The translations under genes and the position numbers were made by a program. Below, piece after piece: positions 10,890-23,003 of a DNA stretch of 64,000 nt; the stretch's first letter is position 1; every line of letters starts with the position of its first letter. The notes beneath the pieces are model-generated. The model had not been told where the DNA came from. It made no database searches and saw nothing but the letters and a program-made list of their open reading frames with translations. The stretch comes from Imbricaverruca yamaguchii (taxonomy: Eukaryota > Arthropoda > Thecostraca > Neoverrucidae): assembly GCA_034440575.1 (NCBI GenBank), contig JAOTOL010001278.1, positions 244,501-308,500 of the forward strand, read 5' to 3'.

Positions 10890-11737
10890 TGCTTTCACAA
10901 AATTAGCCCAGATAGGCATATGGCATATGGCAAAGACAAATGACATCACCGACGAGGGCCTGAGGCTACCGAAATCTTGAAGCTTCACTTAGATGACATC
11001 ATGCATCTTCCGCAGAAGGATGAACAATACGGAGTATATTCCCCTCGGAGCATCATGTATTCCAAAAATATTCCTTCTCCCCTGCATATGGTATTTTTTG
11101 TACTCCGCTATCTCCATACTGGACGTATATGCAAATTCAAATGTGAGGTTTTTGCACCTTATTGTGCATATTGATGGTGGCATGATCTTACTTCGGCTTA
11201 CTTCGTTGGGACGCTTGACCGCACTAGCAGTCTTTGTCCTGCCAAGACGAAGTTCGTGTCACTGTGCCTACTCTCGCTTAGCCCAGGACTAAGAGTCAGT
11301 TGGCAACTGGCCTGATCAGGCTATAGACATGTTCAAGGAAACAGCCGCAGAAAGTCCAAAAACGTTCAGGCACGCCACTAGGATTCTAGTTTGAAGAATG
11401 TGCAATCCGAGACGTTGGACGTTGAGCACTTGACTAGATGTTCGACCTCCTTCTTTCAGAATGATCGATGATGACCATCGTTGTCATTTATTTTGAAAGC
11501 ATATCACTCATATGAGCTATCAATACTATTCCTACGGGTTCAATTGTGGTTCAATTAACACATGCCTGTGTAGGTCTTGCTTCGAAGTTACTTCGTACAC
11601 ATATTTTACAGGGGTGCACACTCACGTTCATTTGGTTAAGTGAAGGGACATTTTTCCTCGATATGCATACTTCAGTTACGTATAACCGCAGGCTCTATGA
11701 ACCCGGATGTACTAATGATGGAAAAACTACATTCTTA

Positions 11738-12268
11738 AATCCTTCTTTTGTGAGACTGGAAATTTCATCAGGCACTATTTGTGCGGCCAGTTTCCAACAG
11801 AAACCACAAAGTATTTAGCTTAACTCTAATGTACAAGAACACAGTGTGTCCAGCTTACTTTGATTTCCTCTACACGTACCATGGACAGCTTTGTCCATTG
11901 GCGAAGTATGACAGGACTACCTCATTGGCATAAGTTTTGCACCCGGACATGCTGATGTTCAAAGCGCTCACATGGGTGCTACCGATATATAAAACCAAAT
12001 CAGTCAATACAATTTATCTCTTCTAGACACGTACGTAGTTAATTTATGGCGGAAATATAATGGGGCATTCTTTGCGAAAACATCAATTCAATTGATGGAT
12101 GTCTTCTAAGGAAATTGCATGTACAGCGTTCATAATGCTTGGCACAATCGCGAGATGTATATTCTTCGGGTGCTCATTCGTTACCTGCAGAGGATATCAC
12201 TCGCAAGTTGTTAGTCTTGCCTCAGTGAATGGTGAAATGGATATTAATAAATTTACTGACAAGATTTC
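11738..12268. other. Segment in copy A with no counterpart in copy B
   Basis: Copy A and copy B agree up to ACTACATTCTT (11,727 and 15,135). They agree again from GGTGAAAT-CCCTGG (12,270 and 15,153), leaving ~530 bp unique to copy A. I see no terminal inverted repeat or target-site duplication, so insertion in A and deletion in B are both possible. Confidence 0.6.
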
Positions 12269-13763
12269 AGGTGAAATGCACTCCCTGGATTTGAGATGAT
12301 ATATTTTCTTCAACAAGATCAACTCGGAAATTCATCTAATTTCACTACTGATAGTTTCAACTTGTAGTGATTTGCTTAAGTTATGTGCACGAAGAAAAAA
12401 TGGTCGCAGCTACATGCAGGGATCAACCGAAACTGTCCAGTCCTGCCTCTGGCTACGACGTAGGCATATGCTTAGGGGGCGACTGATAACTTCCGTGGAC
12501 ATGCGAACAGGATGTAGTAATGTGGTGAACATCCTTTTAGCAAATCACGCCAAGAAAACGCAGAGGAAACCATCCTCCAGTGCAGACGTAGTGTGGTCGC
12601 TGGGGTGGCAACTGCCCCAGAGTCGGCAAAGATGTAGCGAAACCACACCACCGCTACGATAACAGAGTAGAACAAAACCGTAGCAGAATACAGCGCGCGC
12701 TTTGTTCGGCTGCGTTACCGCGCTCAATAGGTGGCGACTTCGTCGCAGACAAGACGAAAATTACGTGACACCCGTTGTGTACTTAAGTTACGTACACCCG
12801 TTGCGTGCGTGCCACCAGCGTCTCGTATATTTCTCGTGTATTCGCCGCTCTGACACAAGCCATTTTTCTCCGACTGGTGAATATTGCGCACCTCCCGCAC
12901 CCGGTTACGACCGATGCCCTGTCGAGTATTATTCACGATGGCAGGCGGACCGGACCGTCCGCCGGCTGACTACGATTCCATCTCGCGTGGCAAAAAGTCG
13001 TGACGTCGACCGGGCGCTCGGAGACGTTTCCAGCATCTGCCGTGGTCGTGAATGATGTGATCAGAAATAACCCAAATTGAGTTGAGTGAATCACCACCCG
13101 CCGGGACGACGCAATCGTCATGGTGAAACACATGCGCTCGTTCTCTCGGATAGTCCATCTTGGACTATCCGCTGCAAACTGCTGCAGTCATTTTCACCCC
13201 GTCGTTCCCGAGCTCTGTGTCACGAAAAATACGCCTGGCAACTCTTCCGAATCAACACAAGATTTTAAGGAGAGACGGGACAAAGGTCAATAAACGCCGA
13301 GATTTGTCGCTCATGAAAAAAATCAAGAGGAAAACTTTGTCGTATTAACGAATGTTGCAAGTAGCGAAAATACTCCTTTCAGGCGAGAAATGGTCGGATT
13401 TCGTAGCCTTCATAGCACCCTGTGACCTTGGAAGGAAAAGATCGACATGAACCATCTCGCCCCATTTCCTACCTCGATTCAAAATCCGTGGAGTCGCTTT
13501 GCCACTGGGCGTCACAATTCCCAGCTGACCATTCCTTTAGAAAACACAATTTGCCGCCAGAGTGACAACAAATTGTCGCCAACGGCAGCTAATAGGTTAC
13601 CAACAAAAGATATCTGCGACAGGCAGCGAAGTACAGCTGAACGACCCTGTGAAGCCTGTAAGGCTGCCGCTGTAGCGCACAATTATCGGCAACACAAGAC
13701 GTCTTGGCGAAAATAATGCCCATGACCAGACTGCTTTTTGTGAAAATGGCAAAGTGCCGTGGG

Positions 13764-16624
13764 TGTGACTTGGCAAGTGCACTGAGCACAGCTGATGCTC
13801 ATTTAGCTATCCATGAACAGCTGATGCTCATTTAGCTAGCCGTGAACGGCTGATGCTCATTTAGCTCTCCACGAACAGATGATGCCCATTTAGCTTTATA
13901 TGCGTGTGCTTAAGTAGGCGTGGCTATATAACCCGAGACAACATAAAAATGAACACCTAATATACCGACAGCGATAAATAAATAAGCCGTCCTCCCAACG
14001 CTTATCATCGCCCTTGCAGTGTTCTTAATGGTGTCACTTACTGGTGATAAATATGGGCTCATTCACTGTGTAGAAGAGACAATTCCATTATTTCGTATGC
14101 AGAAGCGTCATAGTCTTTGTCCGCATGGTCATTAACCAGTTGCAGTTGACAGCTCAATTAATTTACACCAATCTGATACAACATCTAACCCAATTTAAGC
14201 ACGTCTAATACAGGATATTAGTATAGTAATATATGGTGTCTAAAATAAAACAATGCAAGTTAAACTGACGATATTTCAGACCCCTAATCTACATAATGTT
14301 TTCACAAGATTAGGCCAGATAGATGCAAAGGCCTATGGCATCACTGACGAGTGCCAGAGGCTATCGAAATCTTGAGGTTTCACTTCGACAACATTATCCA
14401 TCTGCCGTAGTAGGATAAACATTACCGAGCATTTTCTCCTTAGAGCGTCACGTATTCCAAAAGTCCTCCTTCTTCCCTGCCTCTGGCATTTTTTTATATT
14501 CCGCTATCTCCATGCTGGACGTATATGTAAATTCAAATGTGAGGTTTTTGCACCCTATTGTGCATATTGATGGTGGCATGATCTTACTTCGGCTTACTTC
14601 GGTGGGACGCTTGACCGCACTAGCAGTCTTTGTCCTGGCAAGACGAAGTTCGTGTCACTGTGCCTACTCTCGCTTAGCCCAGGACTGAGAGTCAGTTGGC
14701 AACTGGCCTGATCAGGCCAGAGACATGTTCAAAGAAACAGTCGCAGAACGTCCAAAAGAGTTCATGCACGCCACTAGGATTCTAGTTTGAAGAATGTGCA
14801 ATCCGAGACAAAATTTAGTTCTTGACATTGAGCACTGGGTTCAATGTTCGACCTCTTTCTTCTAGAATGGTAAATGATAACCGTCGTCGTGATTTAATTT
14901 GATTAAGCATAGCACTCATCCGAGTAATCAATGTTATTCCTACGGGTTCAATTGTGGTTCAATTAACATATGCCTGTGAAGGTCTTGCTTCGAAGTTTTT
15001 ACATGAACATATTTTACAGAAGTGCACACTCTCGTTCATTTGGTAGAGAGGAGGGAGAATTTGTCCTCGATATGCATGCTTCAGTTACGCGTAACCGCAG
15101 GATCTATGAACCCGGATGCACTAATTATGGAATAACTACATTCTTCAAGTATGGTGAAATCATTCCCTGGCTTTGAGAGGGTGCATTTTCTTCAACAAAA
15201 TCAATTTAAAAATTCATCTAATTTAGCTGCTGAGGGGTCCAGTCTGTAGTGACTCGATTAAGTTGTGTGCACGAGAAAAAAAATGTTCGCAGCACGCAGT
15301 GGTCAATCGAAACTGTCCAATCCTGTCCCTGGCTACGACGTAGGCACATGCTTAGGGGGCGACTGATAACTTCCGTAGACACGCGAACAGGAAGGAGTAA
15401 TATGGCAAACACCCTTTCTTGTAGCCAATCACACCAAGAAAGTGCAGAGGAAACCATCGTCCGGTTGCAGACGTAGTGTGACGGCTGGGGTGGCAGCTGG
15501 CCCGGAGTCGGTAAAAATGTAGCGAAACCACACCACCGCGCCGCTCCGATAATAGAGTAGGACAAAGCTGAAGAAGAATACAACGCGCGCTGTGTTCGGC
15601 TATGCTACCGCGCTCAATAGGCGACGACTTCGCCGCAGAGAAGACGAAAATTACGTGACACCCGTTGCGTACTTATTGGGAGTGTGCGTGCCACCAGCGT
15701 CTCGTGTATTTCTCGTGTATTGCCCGCTCTAACACAAGCCATTTTTCTCCGACTGGTGAATATTGCGCACCTCCCGCACCCGGTTACGACCGATGCCCTG
15801 TCGAGTATTATTCGCGATGGCAGGCGGACCGGACCGCCCGCCGGCTGACTACGATTCCATCTCGCGTGGCAAAAAGTCGTGACGTCGACCGGGTGTTCGG
15901 AGACGTTTCCAGCATCTGCCGTGGTCGTGAATGATGTGATCAGAAATAACCCAAATTGAGTTGAGTGAATCACCACCCGCCGGGACGACGCACTCACCAT
16001 GGTGAGACACATGCGCTCGTTCTCTCGGATAGTCCAAGATGCAAACTGCTGCAATCATTTCCACCCCGTCGTTCCCGAGCTCTGTGTCAGGAAAAATACG
16101 CCGGACAACTGTTCAGAATCAACACAAGATTTTAAGGAGAAACGGGACAAAGGTCAATAAACGCTGAGATTAATCGTTCAAGAAAAATATAGAGACAAAT
16201 GTTGTCGCATAAACGAATGTTACAAATAGCGGAAATACGGTTTCCTTTCAAGTGGGAAATGGTCGAATTTCGTACCCTTCATAGCACCATGAGACCTGGC
16301 ACGAAAAAGATCGACATGAACTCTTTCGCTCCTTTCCCTCCCTCGATCCAAAATCTGTGGTGCCGCTTTGCCACTGGGCATTACAATTCCTAGCTAACCT
16401 CTAGAAAACACAATTTTCCGCCAGAGTGACAACAAATTGTCGCCAACGGCAGGTAATAGGTTACCAACAAAAGATATCTGCGACAGGCAGCGAAGTACAG
16501 CTGAACGAGCCTGTGGAGCCTGTAACGCTGCTCCTGTAGCCACAATTATCGGCAGCATGAGGCGTCCTGGCGAAAATAGTGCCCGTGACAATGCTGCTTT
16601 TTGGAAAATGGAAAAGTGCCGCGG
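13764..16624. repeat. Direct duplication, copy B (~2.9 kb)
   Basis: Copy B of the duplicated unit, beginning directly where copy A ends (TGTGACTTGGCAAGTGCACTG) and ending at GAAAATGGAAAAGTGCCGCGG. The order of segments is the same as in copy A. The CpG-rich core at about 15,688-16,020 differs from copy A at only a few bases, while flanking parts are more diverged. No coding gene is recognised. Confidence 0.85.
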
Positions 16625-17134
16625 CTATATTCACAACATTTGCCCAAAAACAGTACTACAAGCTGCATGCAGATGATCGTCAACTTCTAGTTAAAATCGT
16701 CCAGATGAAGACTCACCACAGAAATTGTCGATTCGGTATGTTGTTCAGCGACCACAATGAGATCCCTCGCCTTCCCAAACGCCACTCATCACGTGCAACA
16801 GAGTTGCATTACGCCTTTTTGTGATGTCTTCGTGTGGTGCAATATATGTCCGACGCATTTATGGCGCCCTGCAATATGCTATTGAACTTGAAAAACTACA
16901 ACGTATTGCATTGAATCTAATACATCCCGACAAAAACAAATGTTCATTGAAGACAGGAATTACCATCCCAACAGCAGCTTTATGGAAAGCTAACAGTCAA
17001 TTTATTTCATCATAATACTGCTGATTTCGAAAGTTCTGATTTGCTTTCAAGTAAAACGAGAGCTCAGTAGAGTTTGAACAAAAGCGAGAGTAGGACCTTT
17101 CCTATGCCGATTCTTCCCGTGTAACGCCATATAA
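16625..17134. other. Gap: nothing recognised
   Basis: Sequence between copy B and the first TTAA-bounded element. Short frames only, with no family signature. Confidence 0.4.
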
Positions 17135-17971
17135 TTAAAACCCGCCCGATCTCTCCGGTCAGGTCCTCACTCCCCTTCTCGGGGGGCGGATAGTATCCCC
17201 CTCTAAAATCCAAACAAAGCGTCGCACGAAAGTGAAAGAGATGTCATCGCAAAGCTCTCGAAAAGTAGGGCCCAGCTCCACTCCCCAAAACAATTTTCAT
17301 CCAATGGTGACGTCAATGGAAGGGAGCTAGATTTTCACGACTTTTCACGACTTACATTATGTTTTTTGCTCTGGGGAGTTCATTTTGGGGGATATTTGAG
17401 AGAACAAAATATTTGTAATCAGAATAGGACAGCGAAGTCGATCAGAGCCATAGAATTGTTGCCCCCCTCCCCAAATACAAATTTCCTTTTTTCTCAATTT
17501 CAAAATCTTGAGTTCTCAAGTTTTATTTAATCTTCCTTTGCTGATCGGTAGAGCAGACCAAGAAACGTTGTTTGAAGTCAATTTTTCCTAATATACAATG
17601 CTTATCTTAGCCAGAATCTTGTATTTGAACTCTAATAGGCAAGTATGCAAAGTTAAAAAGTAGTCAAAAACGGAAATAGTTTTTTTTTTTAATTCCTCTC
17701 GTGCGTTTTGTTGAATCCCTAATCATCAAAATATCTGTATCCGTTAAAGCGTGACGACTGGTTGAACTTTTTTGGAGGTGACCTCACTTAACCTAGATTA
17801 ACTCGTTGACTCTAGATGACCTGACATCAAAAGTTTGACATAACATGCCAAATTGATGTGGGAAAAGGTATGGCAAATTTCGGTGCGCTTCCGCGTGCCG
17901 TTTGTTCACTATCCGCGCAAAACCTGAGGAGGGAGGCTACCCCCCCCCCCTTCCGGTAGGGCTCGGGTTAA
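17135..17971 (+). mobile_element. TTAA-bounded MITE-like element, copy 1
   Basis: An 837 bp element bounded on both sides by TTAA, with imperfect terminal inverted repeats (TTAAAACCCGCCCGATCTC at the left, GGTAGGGCTCGGGTTAA at the right). A second copy lies in inverted orientation at 37,071-37,921; similarity runs from end to end, including CACGACTTTTCACGACTTAC near 17,335 and the poly-C tract near 17,940. It encodes no protein that I can see. TTAA target duplications are typical of piggyBac-type transposition, so a non-autonomous piggyBac-like origin is an inference. Confidence 0.75.
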
Positions 17972-19075
17972 TAGTCAGTCTCCAAGAAAGCAGACGACAC
18001 TCTTGATGCCCCTGTCCCCATGCCACGGCCATGAGGTTGAAGGGTGCCAGCCGGCCAAATCTGGTTATAAGGTTGAACATAGCAACAAAAGGACATCTAG
18101 TTGAACTGTCGACATATGCATTGCACAAAATATGGCAAGGGAAATAGACCAGTTCAGAATTACTTGGTAGACTTGCACGTACCTACCAGCCGCATCCATA
18201 TCCATGCCGAGGATGAAAACTGAAAATAAAAACGCCAGAGGTAACATAGTTATGGCAAAATGAAACAGAGATGTAGCAAAAGGAAGCAAAAGTTGAAACC
18301 AGGCTTGGGTTATTTTTCTACCAAGGGCCTAAAAGCTTAAACGCGAAGGAATTGCACGACGACATGTTGATCCTGCAGTCACCATGACCATGAGGTCCCC
18401 TTTCCCATAACGGGATCTTCATATCCTTTTCTTCTTCCCCCGCCTGTTACTCTGATAGCCTGGGTGCCCTGGGCCAGGGTAACGCATTTCTAAGCATATA
18501 TAAAACATAGGCAAGTTATTTCAAAACGTCTTATTGTCAAGCCTAATAAGGCGAACCGAAAGCGCAGTGGTCACCGCGAGCTTTAATCACCAGAAATTCA
18601 AGCTCAAAATGTGGAACTGCTAGAAATTCTGGTTTCTCCATGACCACTCAGCACGGTGGAGGGGCGGCACAGGATCCAATCAACTCTGTGCATCTTAAAA
18701 CAGCACATACTCTAATCACTTGAAATTGTAACATATAACTTAAAGGGCATTTTTCTTCCACAAAATTATTTCATTTTATATGAGTAGTGATCGGCAATCT
18801 GTCGCTATGATTTCGCCATCTTTCACCACTTAGGGGGTCGACTGAATTTCCTAGTGTATATAACCACATCAATCATACAATGCATGAAATGTGTCACCAG
18901 AAACAAGTACGCGTGCGACTGTCTTCCTTCGTGAAAAAAAGAAATGCAAAACACAGATGAAGAATTTCCAGCACTTCGGCACAACTGCGTCGCATCGTTT
19001 CCTCAGGAAAAACATGCTCGAGCTTATGACAAGCACTTGTGCAAACTGGCTATTTGGAAGACATAATTTACTTAC
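17972..19075. other. Gap 3' of the last channel exon found: no exon recognised
   Basis: The first part of the intron after channel exon 6, if the gene continues to the left. I looked for an exon carrying loop C and the first membrane helix and did not find one. Confidence 0.4.
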
Positions 19076-19210
19076 CTGTTGGGTAGACGTGTGTGCAGTC
19101 GCCCGTGTAGTTATTCACTAGGTCCAGTTGAGGCAGCTCTATATTTTCGTCCACAACCAGAGGTGTTTCTTTCTCCCACTCGAACACTAAGTCATCAGTT
19201 GTATACGAGA
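19076..19210 (-). CDS. pHCl-like Cys-loop channel, exon 6 (loop B/F to loop C region)
   Basis: A 135 bp exon with acceptor TTGTTACAG before 19,210 and donor GTAAGT after 19,076. It enters with two bases of a split codon (with the C left by exon 5, a Leu) and leaves one base over. The peptide includes SYTTDDLVFEWEKETP, VVDENIELPQLDL and NNYTGDCTHVYPTG. These motifs lie between the Cys-loop and loop C in the pHCl group. The Cys of GDC is probably the first of the extra disulphide pair seen near loop C in glycine/GluCl-type receptors, its partner being expected in the missing next exon. NYT is a possible N-glycosylation site. This is the most 3' exon found, and the membrane helices should follow it. 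Confidence 0.9.
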
Positions 19211-19483
19211 CTGTAACAAGGTTGATCAGCGTCAACGTTTACACCGGCGTGAAAGCAATGGTAAATTCATCGATACCCAAGTTATCGGGCATCGATGCAG
19301 TTCTGACAGCCGTTTACCTGTTTGAATTGAAACTGTTCCCTTGTTCTGTTTGCGTTTTATAGCTACTGACTTCTCCTGTAAAGGGTACATATATGCTGAT
19401 AGAGATTGTGGACAATAAACAACAATAAACAACAATAAATGAAGGCATAATTAAAATAGGAAGCACACACATAAAATACATAC

Positions 19484-19564
<81 letters not shown>

Positions 19565-20479
19565 CTGGATCCGAAAACGTGAGGCAATATGAGACCAGGT
19601 GACCTTTACGACTTTTGATAGATGAGATGCCGTTTCGAATCAGCAACCCACTGTTCAGATTGCATCATTCACCATCTTCTTCATCTTCGCAGCGAGGGAC
19701 GGCAAACGGTGCTTAAAGGGAATGTAGACTTCCCCTGTCAAAAATGTCCTGTTGTATGGTGTTGTTCTTAAGCGTACGCGTCGTAGATGTAGCTTGGTGC
19801 CATTTATTATTTGCTCCGCTAAAGAAAAGAAACACTTTTTAAAAATAGCATCTTCATCTTTTCCTGTAATTTGTACTGAATTGGTTCATCGATTAACCAT
19901 CTGATGGTACCGTCCAACAACAGTACTATATAAACTGACTATTTTTGATTATTTTATAATATATGTGTATTATTATGCGAGATGTCATATATGGACATGA
20001 GGATCGTTATTTTCATGAGTTTATCCCACCTGTTACATCACCCATCGAGGTAGAGGTTGGCCGGCTCTTTTTCTTGCCTACATAAATTGGGCAGCGAAAA
20101 CGGCAGAAAGGTGCTGCAAGAACAGCATCGTCCATTGAACATTGAAACAAATCGTCTCGACACGTAAAAAGGAGTAAACGTTGGATAGTACGTTGCACAC
20201 TTGTTGATAAATCCGCATGAAGTCATCCAGGCTCAATAAGAGCCGCAAGTGTCATCTGGGTAAGCCTGTAAGGGGAAGATACTGTAAAACTATAAGAATA
20301 TATCGAAACAACCTAATCAATGTCATACCTCGAGTTACAAAGAAGCTATCTAGACAGCATGTATATCGCCCTTCACTCGACTTCGCGTAGGATATGCGTG
20401 ATATTAGCGCATGCGTTAGTCATGTGTAACGGTCGCTTACCCGCCGATCTCAATCCTGCTTCATCCACCCAATTTCCTC
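19211..20479. other. 3' end of intron 5: (TA)n and otherwise unremarkable
   Basis: Intron sequence between the acceptor of exon 6 and the LINE remnant. Apart from the (TA)n tract listed separately I recognise nothing. Confidence 0.5.
19490..19562. repeat. (TA)n microsatellite
   Basis: About 35 uninterrupted TA dinucleotides within intron 5 of the channel gene, preceded by a short CATA-type transition. Confidence 0.95.
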
Positions 20480-21600
20480 TATACCCACTGCATATCGTAG
20501 AATTCAATTATAAGGTTGTTGGACCCACGGAATGTATGCGCCCAATTTTTAAAAGCATTCAATGAGCGACTCCTCTCCACGTCACCAAGCAGCCTTCATT
20601 TCATTTCATTCAACCTTCCATTGGCTGAATACCTGATTGCGTTTAACTGTCCTGCATACTGACTTGTCTAACCTGAATTGATGCCCATTGCGTGGTGACC
20701 TAAATGAAAGGCCGTTATTCAGATTGACACCATCTAACCCTCTGACGATTTTAAGCATATCAATGATAACGCTCTATGCTCTTTTGCACTTGAGTGAGTA
20801 CACATATAATGTCATAAGCCTGTCTTCATATTCTAAATTGCCCAGTTCACTGATAAGTGTGAAGCGGGTTGGCGCTACTCTCTTTCTAGAATGCCTATAT
20901 CTCTTTCTGAGTAAGAGTTCCATGGCTGTACCCAAGTGGAGTCGCGCATCGATCAAATATAAGTTTGCCTAACTTCCCAGCTCTTATATTTTACATTCCG
21001 ATGAATGATTTCCTAGCATGCTGATTGCTCTATTCCTAGCTGAATTATAGTGTTTAATATTTATACTTCAAGGTCAATTGAAACCAACATACCTAAATAT
21101 TTCCCTCTTCGATGACATCCAATTCACTCTTTTCCGTGATATATATGAGCGTCCCACGTCGTGACGCCAGTTGCTTATGCACCTGTGGTCAAGAGGTGGG
21201 ACGCTTAGACTTAGACGCATAGACCCTACACTTATCAGAGCTGGAAGACATTTGCCATTGATCAGCCTACTCTTTACTTCACTTCAGTCCTCTAAGTCTG
21301 CTGAATATTGCTAGATTCATCTCTATCGTTAGCCATTCCTACCATATTGATGTCATTGGGAAGTGAACAATCCTATTTATCAGCAATACACCTGCTACCT
21401 ACCTACCTACCCATACACTTATCATGGTGTGTGTCCTCCGTGTATATTGTACACAAAGATGATAAAGATAAGCGAACCTAAAACTGAACTCATGAGCACT
21501 CCTCTCAGAACATGCTTCCATTCAGATTTACATTTGTTTAATATCCCACTGCACTTTGTTTCTTTTCAAAGAATCATTCTTCAATCCAGTCAATAACTTT
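20480..21600 (-). mobile_element. Degenerate non-LTR retrotransposon (LINE) remnant, RT to 3' end
   Basis: Read on the minus strand, several frames carry reverse-transcriptase landmarks in the right order. SSVLGSLIFIIFVYNI (about 21,445-21,492) corresponds to the usual GVPQGSVLGPLLF block. WQMSSSSDKC (near 21,260) matches the thumb-side W.M.F...KC motif. Then come a degenerate EKDLGVL-like stretch, HLGTAMELLLRKRYRHSRKR, ELGNLEYEDRLMTL and LKIVRGLDGVNLNNGLSF, the C-terminal block of CR1/Jockey-type elements. Stops and frameshifts are frequent, so it is dead. It lies in intron 5, in the same orientation as the host gene. The 5' part is missing. Clade assignment within CR1/Jockey is uncertain. 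Confidence 0.75.
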
Positions 21601-21661
21601 TCCATCAATCCCGTGCTGCTCAAGCTGATGAATTTAATATATATTAATGCATGAGTTAATT

Positions 21662-23003
21662 TTAACACGCGCCCTGGAGGGCCTCTGAAAATAACGCGCA
21701 CTGGAGGGGGGCGGATTCCGCCCCCCTAAGATCTCAGCTCCTATGAAGGCTAGAGCAACGAAATTCGCAGGGTTGATGAGCACGATAGTGAACTCTATTG
21801 TGTGCAAAGTGCATGACCTTAGGTCAATATCTTCAAGGTTAAATGAGGTCAAAATAGCAAAATTTTATGGTTTTGCGTGGCTTGGCTTGTCATTGTTATG
21901 GATCGCTGTGGTTGTGTTTAAATGCTCCAAAATTGGCATTAATGATGTTTTGGACATTACTAATGATGACATACAGATGTCAGATCCGCCATTTGGCCTC
22001 AGGTCACCTATATAGGAGCACTTTATTAGGTCATTTCCTGCTCCAGTTACCGGAACCGGGCTCCCATCCCGACTGCTCCGTTGGGCGGCTCGGCACAATC
22101 GGCTTCGCAAAGAAAGGAGTGAAATGCATGAATAAAGTATGGGAACGCTTAGGCACACAATGACAAACAGTAGACTTCGGGATGTATAGGGAGTAACATG
22201 TAAAGTGACATCAATCGTATGACAGTCATTTGCATTTATGACACATTCCAGTTGACCAAGTTTGGTTCCATTAGCTTATCATGAACTTGACCTGACTTGA
22301 CCTCGGCGACCTAACATGACTTTTAAATTATATAGCATAACAATATGCATCAAATAAGTCGCTAGTGTTGTCAAGAATACTTCCCTATTGCCAATATACG
22401 GGAAGCGCATCAACGCCGATTTTTGTGGTCTGGCGCTGCGAATTGTTTTTACTTTAACGGCCCCTAACTTGAAAACTTCTCAGCCGATTTTCATTTTTCT
22501 TACTTTAAACAATGTGGCGGTGATTTCTAAGCAGGTACGCGGAAAAGTTGGTGTATATCGGCCGGTACAATATGGAGTTATGTACGAAAACTCGGAAGTA
22601 TTGGCGGATTTCGCCATACCCCCTCTAGGGCGTGTGTTAACCTGTTATGAACTTGACCTGACTTGACCTCGGTGACTTGACATGACTCTGGAACAATGTA
22701 GCATGACAATGTACATCAAACTATTCGCTAGTTTTACCAAGAACACTTCCTTTTTGCTTATATACGGGAAGCGCATCAGCGCCGATATTTGTAATCTGGC
22801 GCTGATAAAATGTTTTGACTTTAGCGACCCCTGACTCGAAAAATTTTCGTCTATTTTCATTTTTCTCACATCAAACAGCGCGCTGGTCATCTATTCGCAG
22901 GTGTGCAAACAATGGCGTATATCGGCTGGTAAAATGTGGAGTTATCTACGAAAAACAGTAGGGGTGGGCGGATTTCGCCCCACCCCTCCAGTGCGCGTGT
23001 TAA
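21662..23003. mobile_element. TTAA-bounded element with terminal inverted repeats and internal ~366-bp tandem copies
   Basis: The ends are mirror images: TTAACACGCGCCCTGGAGGG at 21,662 and CCCTCCAGTGCGCGTGTTAA ending at 23,003. A second left-end copy (ACGCGCACTGGAGGGG) lies at about 21,694 and an extra right-end copy (CCCTCTAGGGCGTGTGTTAA) at about 22,620. Beside the ends sits a hairpin, GGGGCGGATTCCGCCCC-like at 21,706-21,727 and GGGCGGATTTCGCCCC-like near 22,966-22,985. Two tandem copies of ~366 bp, each opening with ATGAACTTGACCTGACTTGA (22,281 and 22,647), fill the right half. No protein is visible. It appears to be a non-autonomous DNA element that has partly duplicated itself. Confidence 0.7.

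Larger units (their letters stand above)
10335..13763. repeat. Direct duplication, copy A (~3.4 kb)
   Basis: Copy A of a head-to-tail duplication. It opens with GTGACTTGG/CACTGAGCACAGCTGA and closes with AAAATGGCAAAGTGCCG. Collinear matches to copy B run through most of the unit, for example TTGATGGTGGCATGATCTTA near 11,170 and GACGTAGGCA near 12,460. The best conserved part is a CpG-rich core at about 12,806-13,130. The copy carries two extras relative to B: a (TA)n tract and a ~530 bp segment. No coding gene is recognised; a frame in the core (12,702-13,055) is also open in copy B. Confidence 0.85.

Noticed and set aside
10335..16624. CRISPR-like or prophage-type array
   Set aside because: The repeats are a eukaryotic-style segmental duplication with long units; there is no regular short repeat and spacer pattern, and the genome is clearly eukaryotic.
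18065..18289. Hydrophobic minus frame as the missing TM1 exon of the channel
   Set aside because: It has an acceptor-like and a donor-like site (around 18,185-18,220), but the hydrophobic part lies outside the would-be exon and none of the expected loop C, W-x-S-F-W or P-A-R motifs appear.
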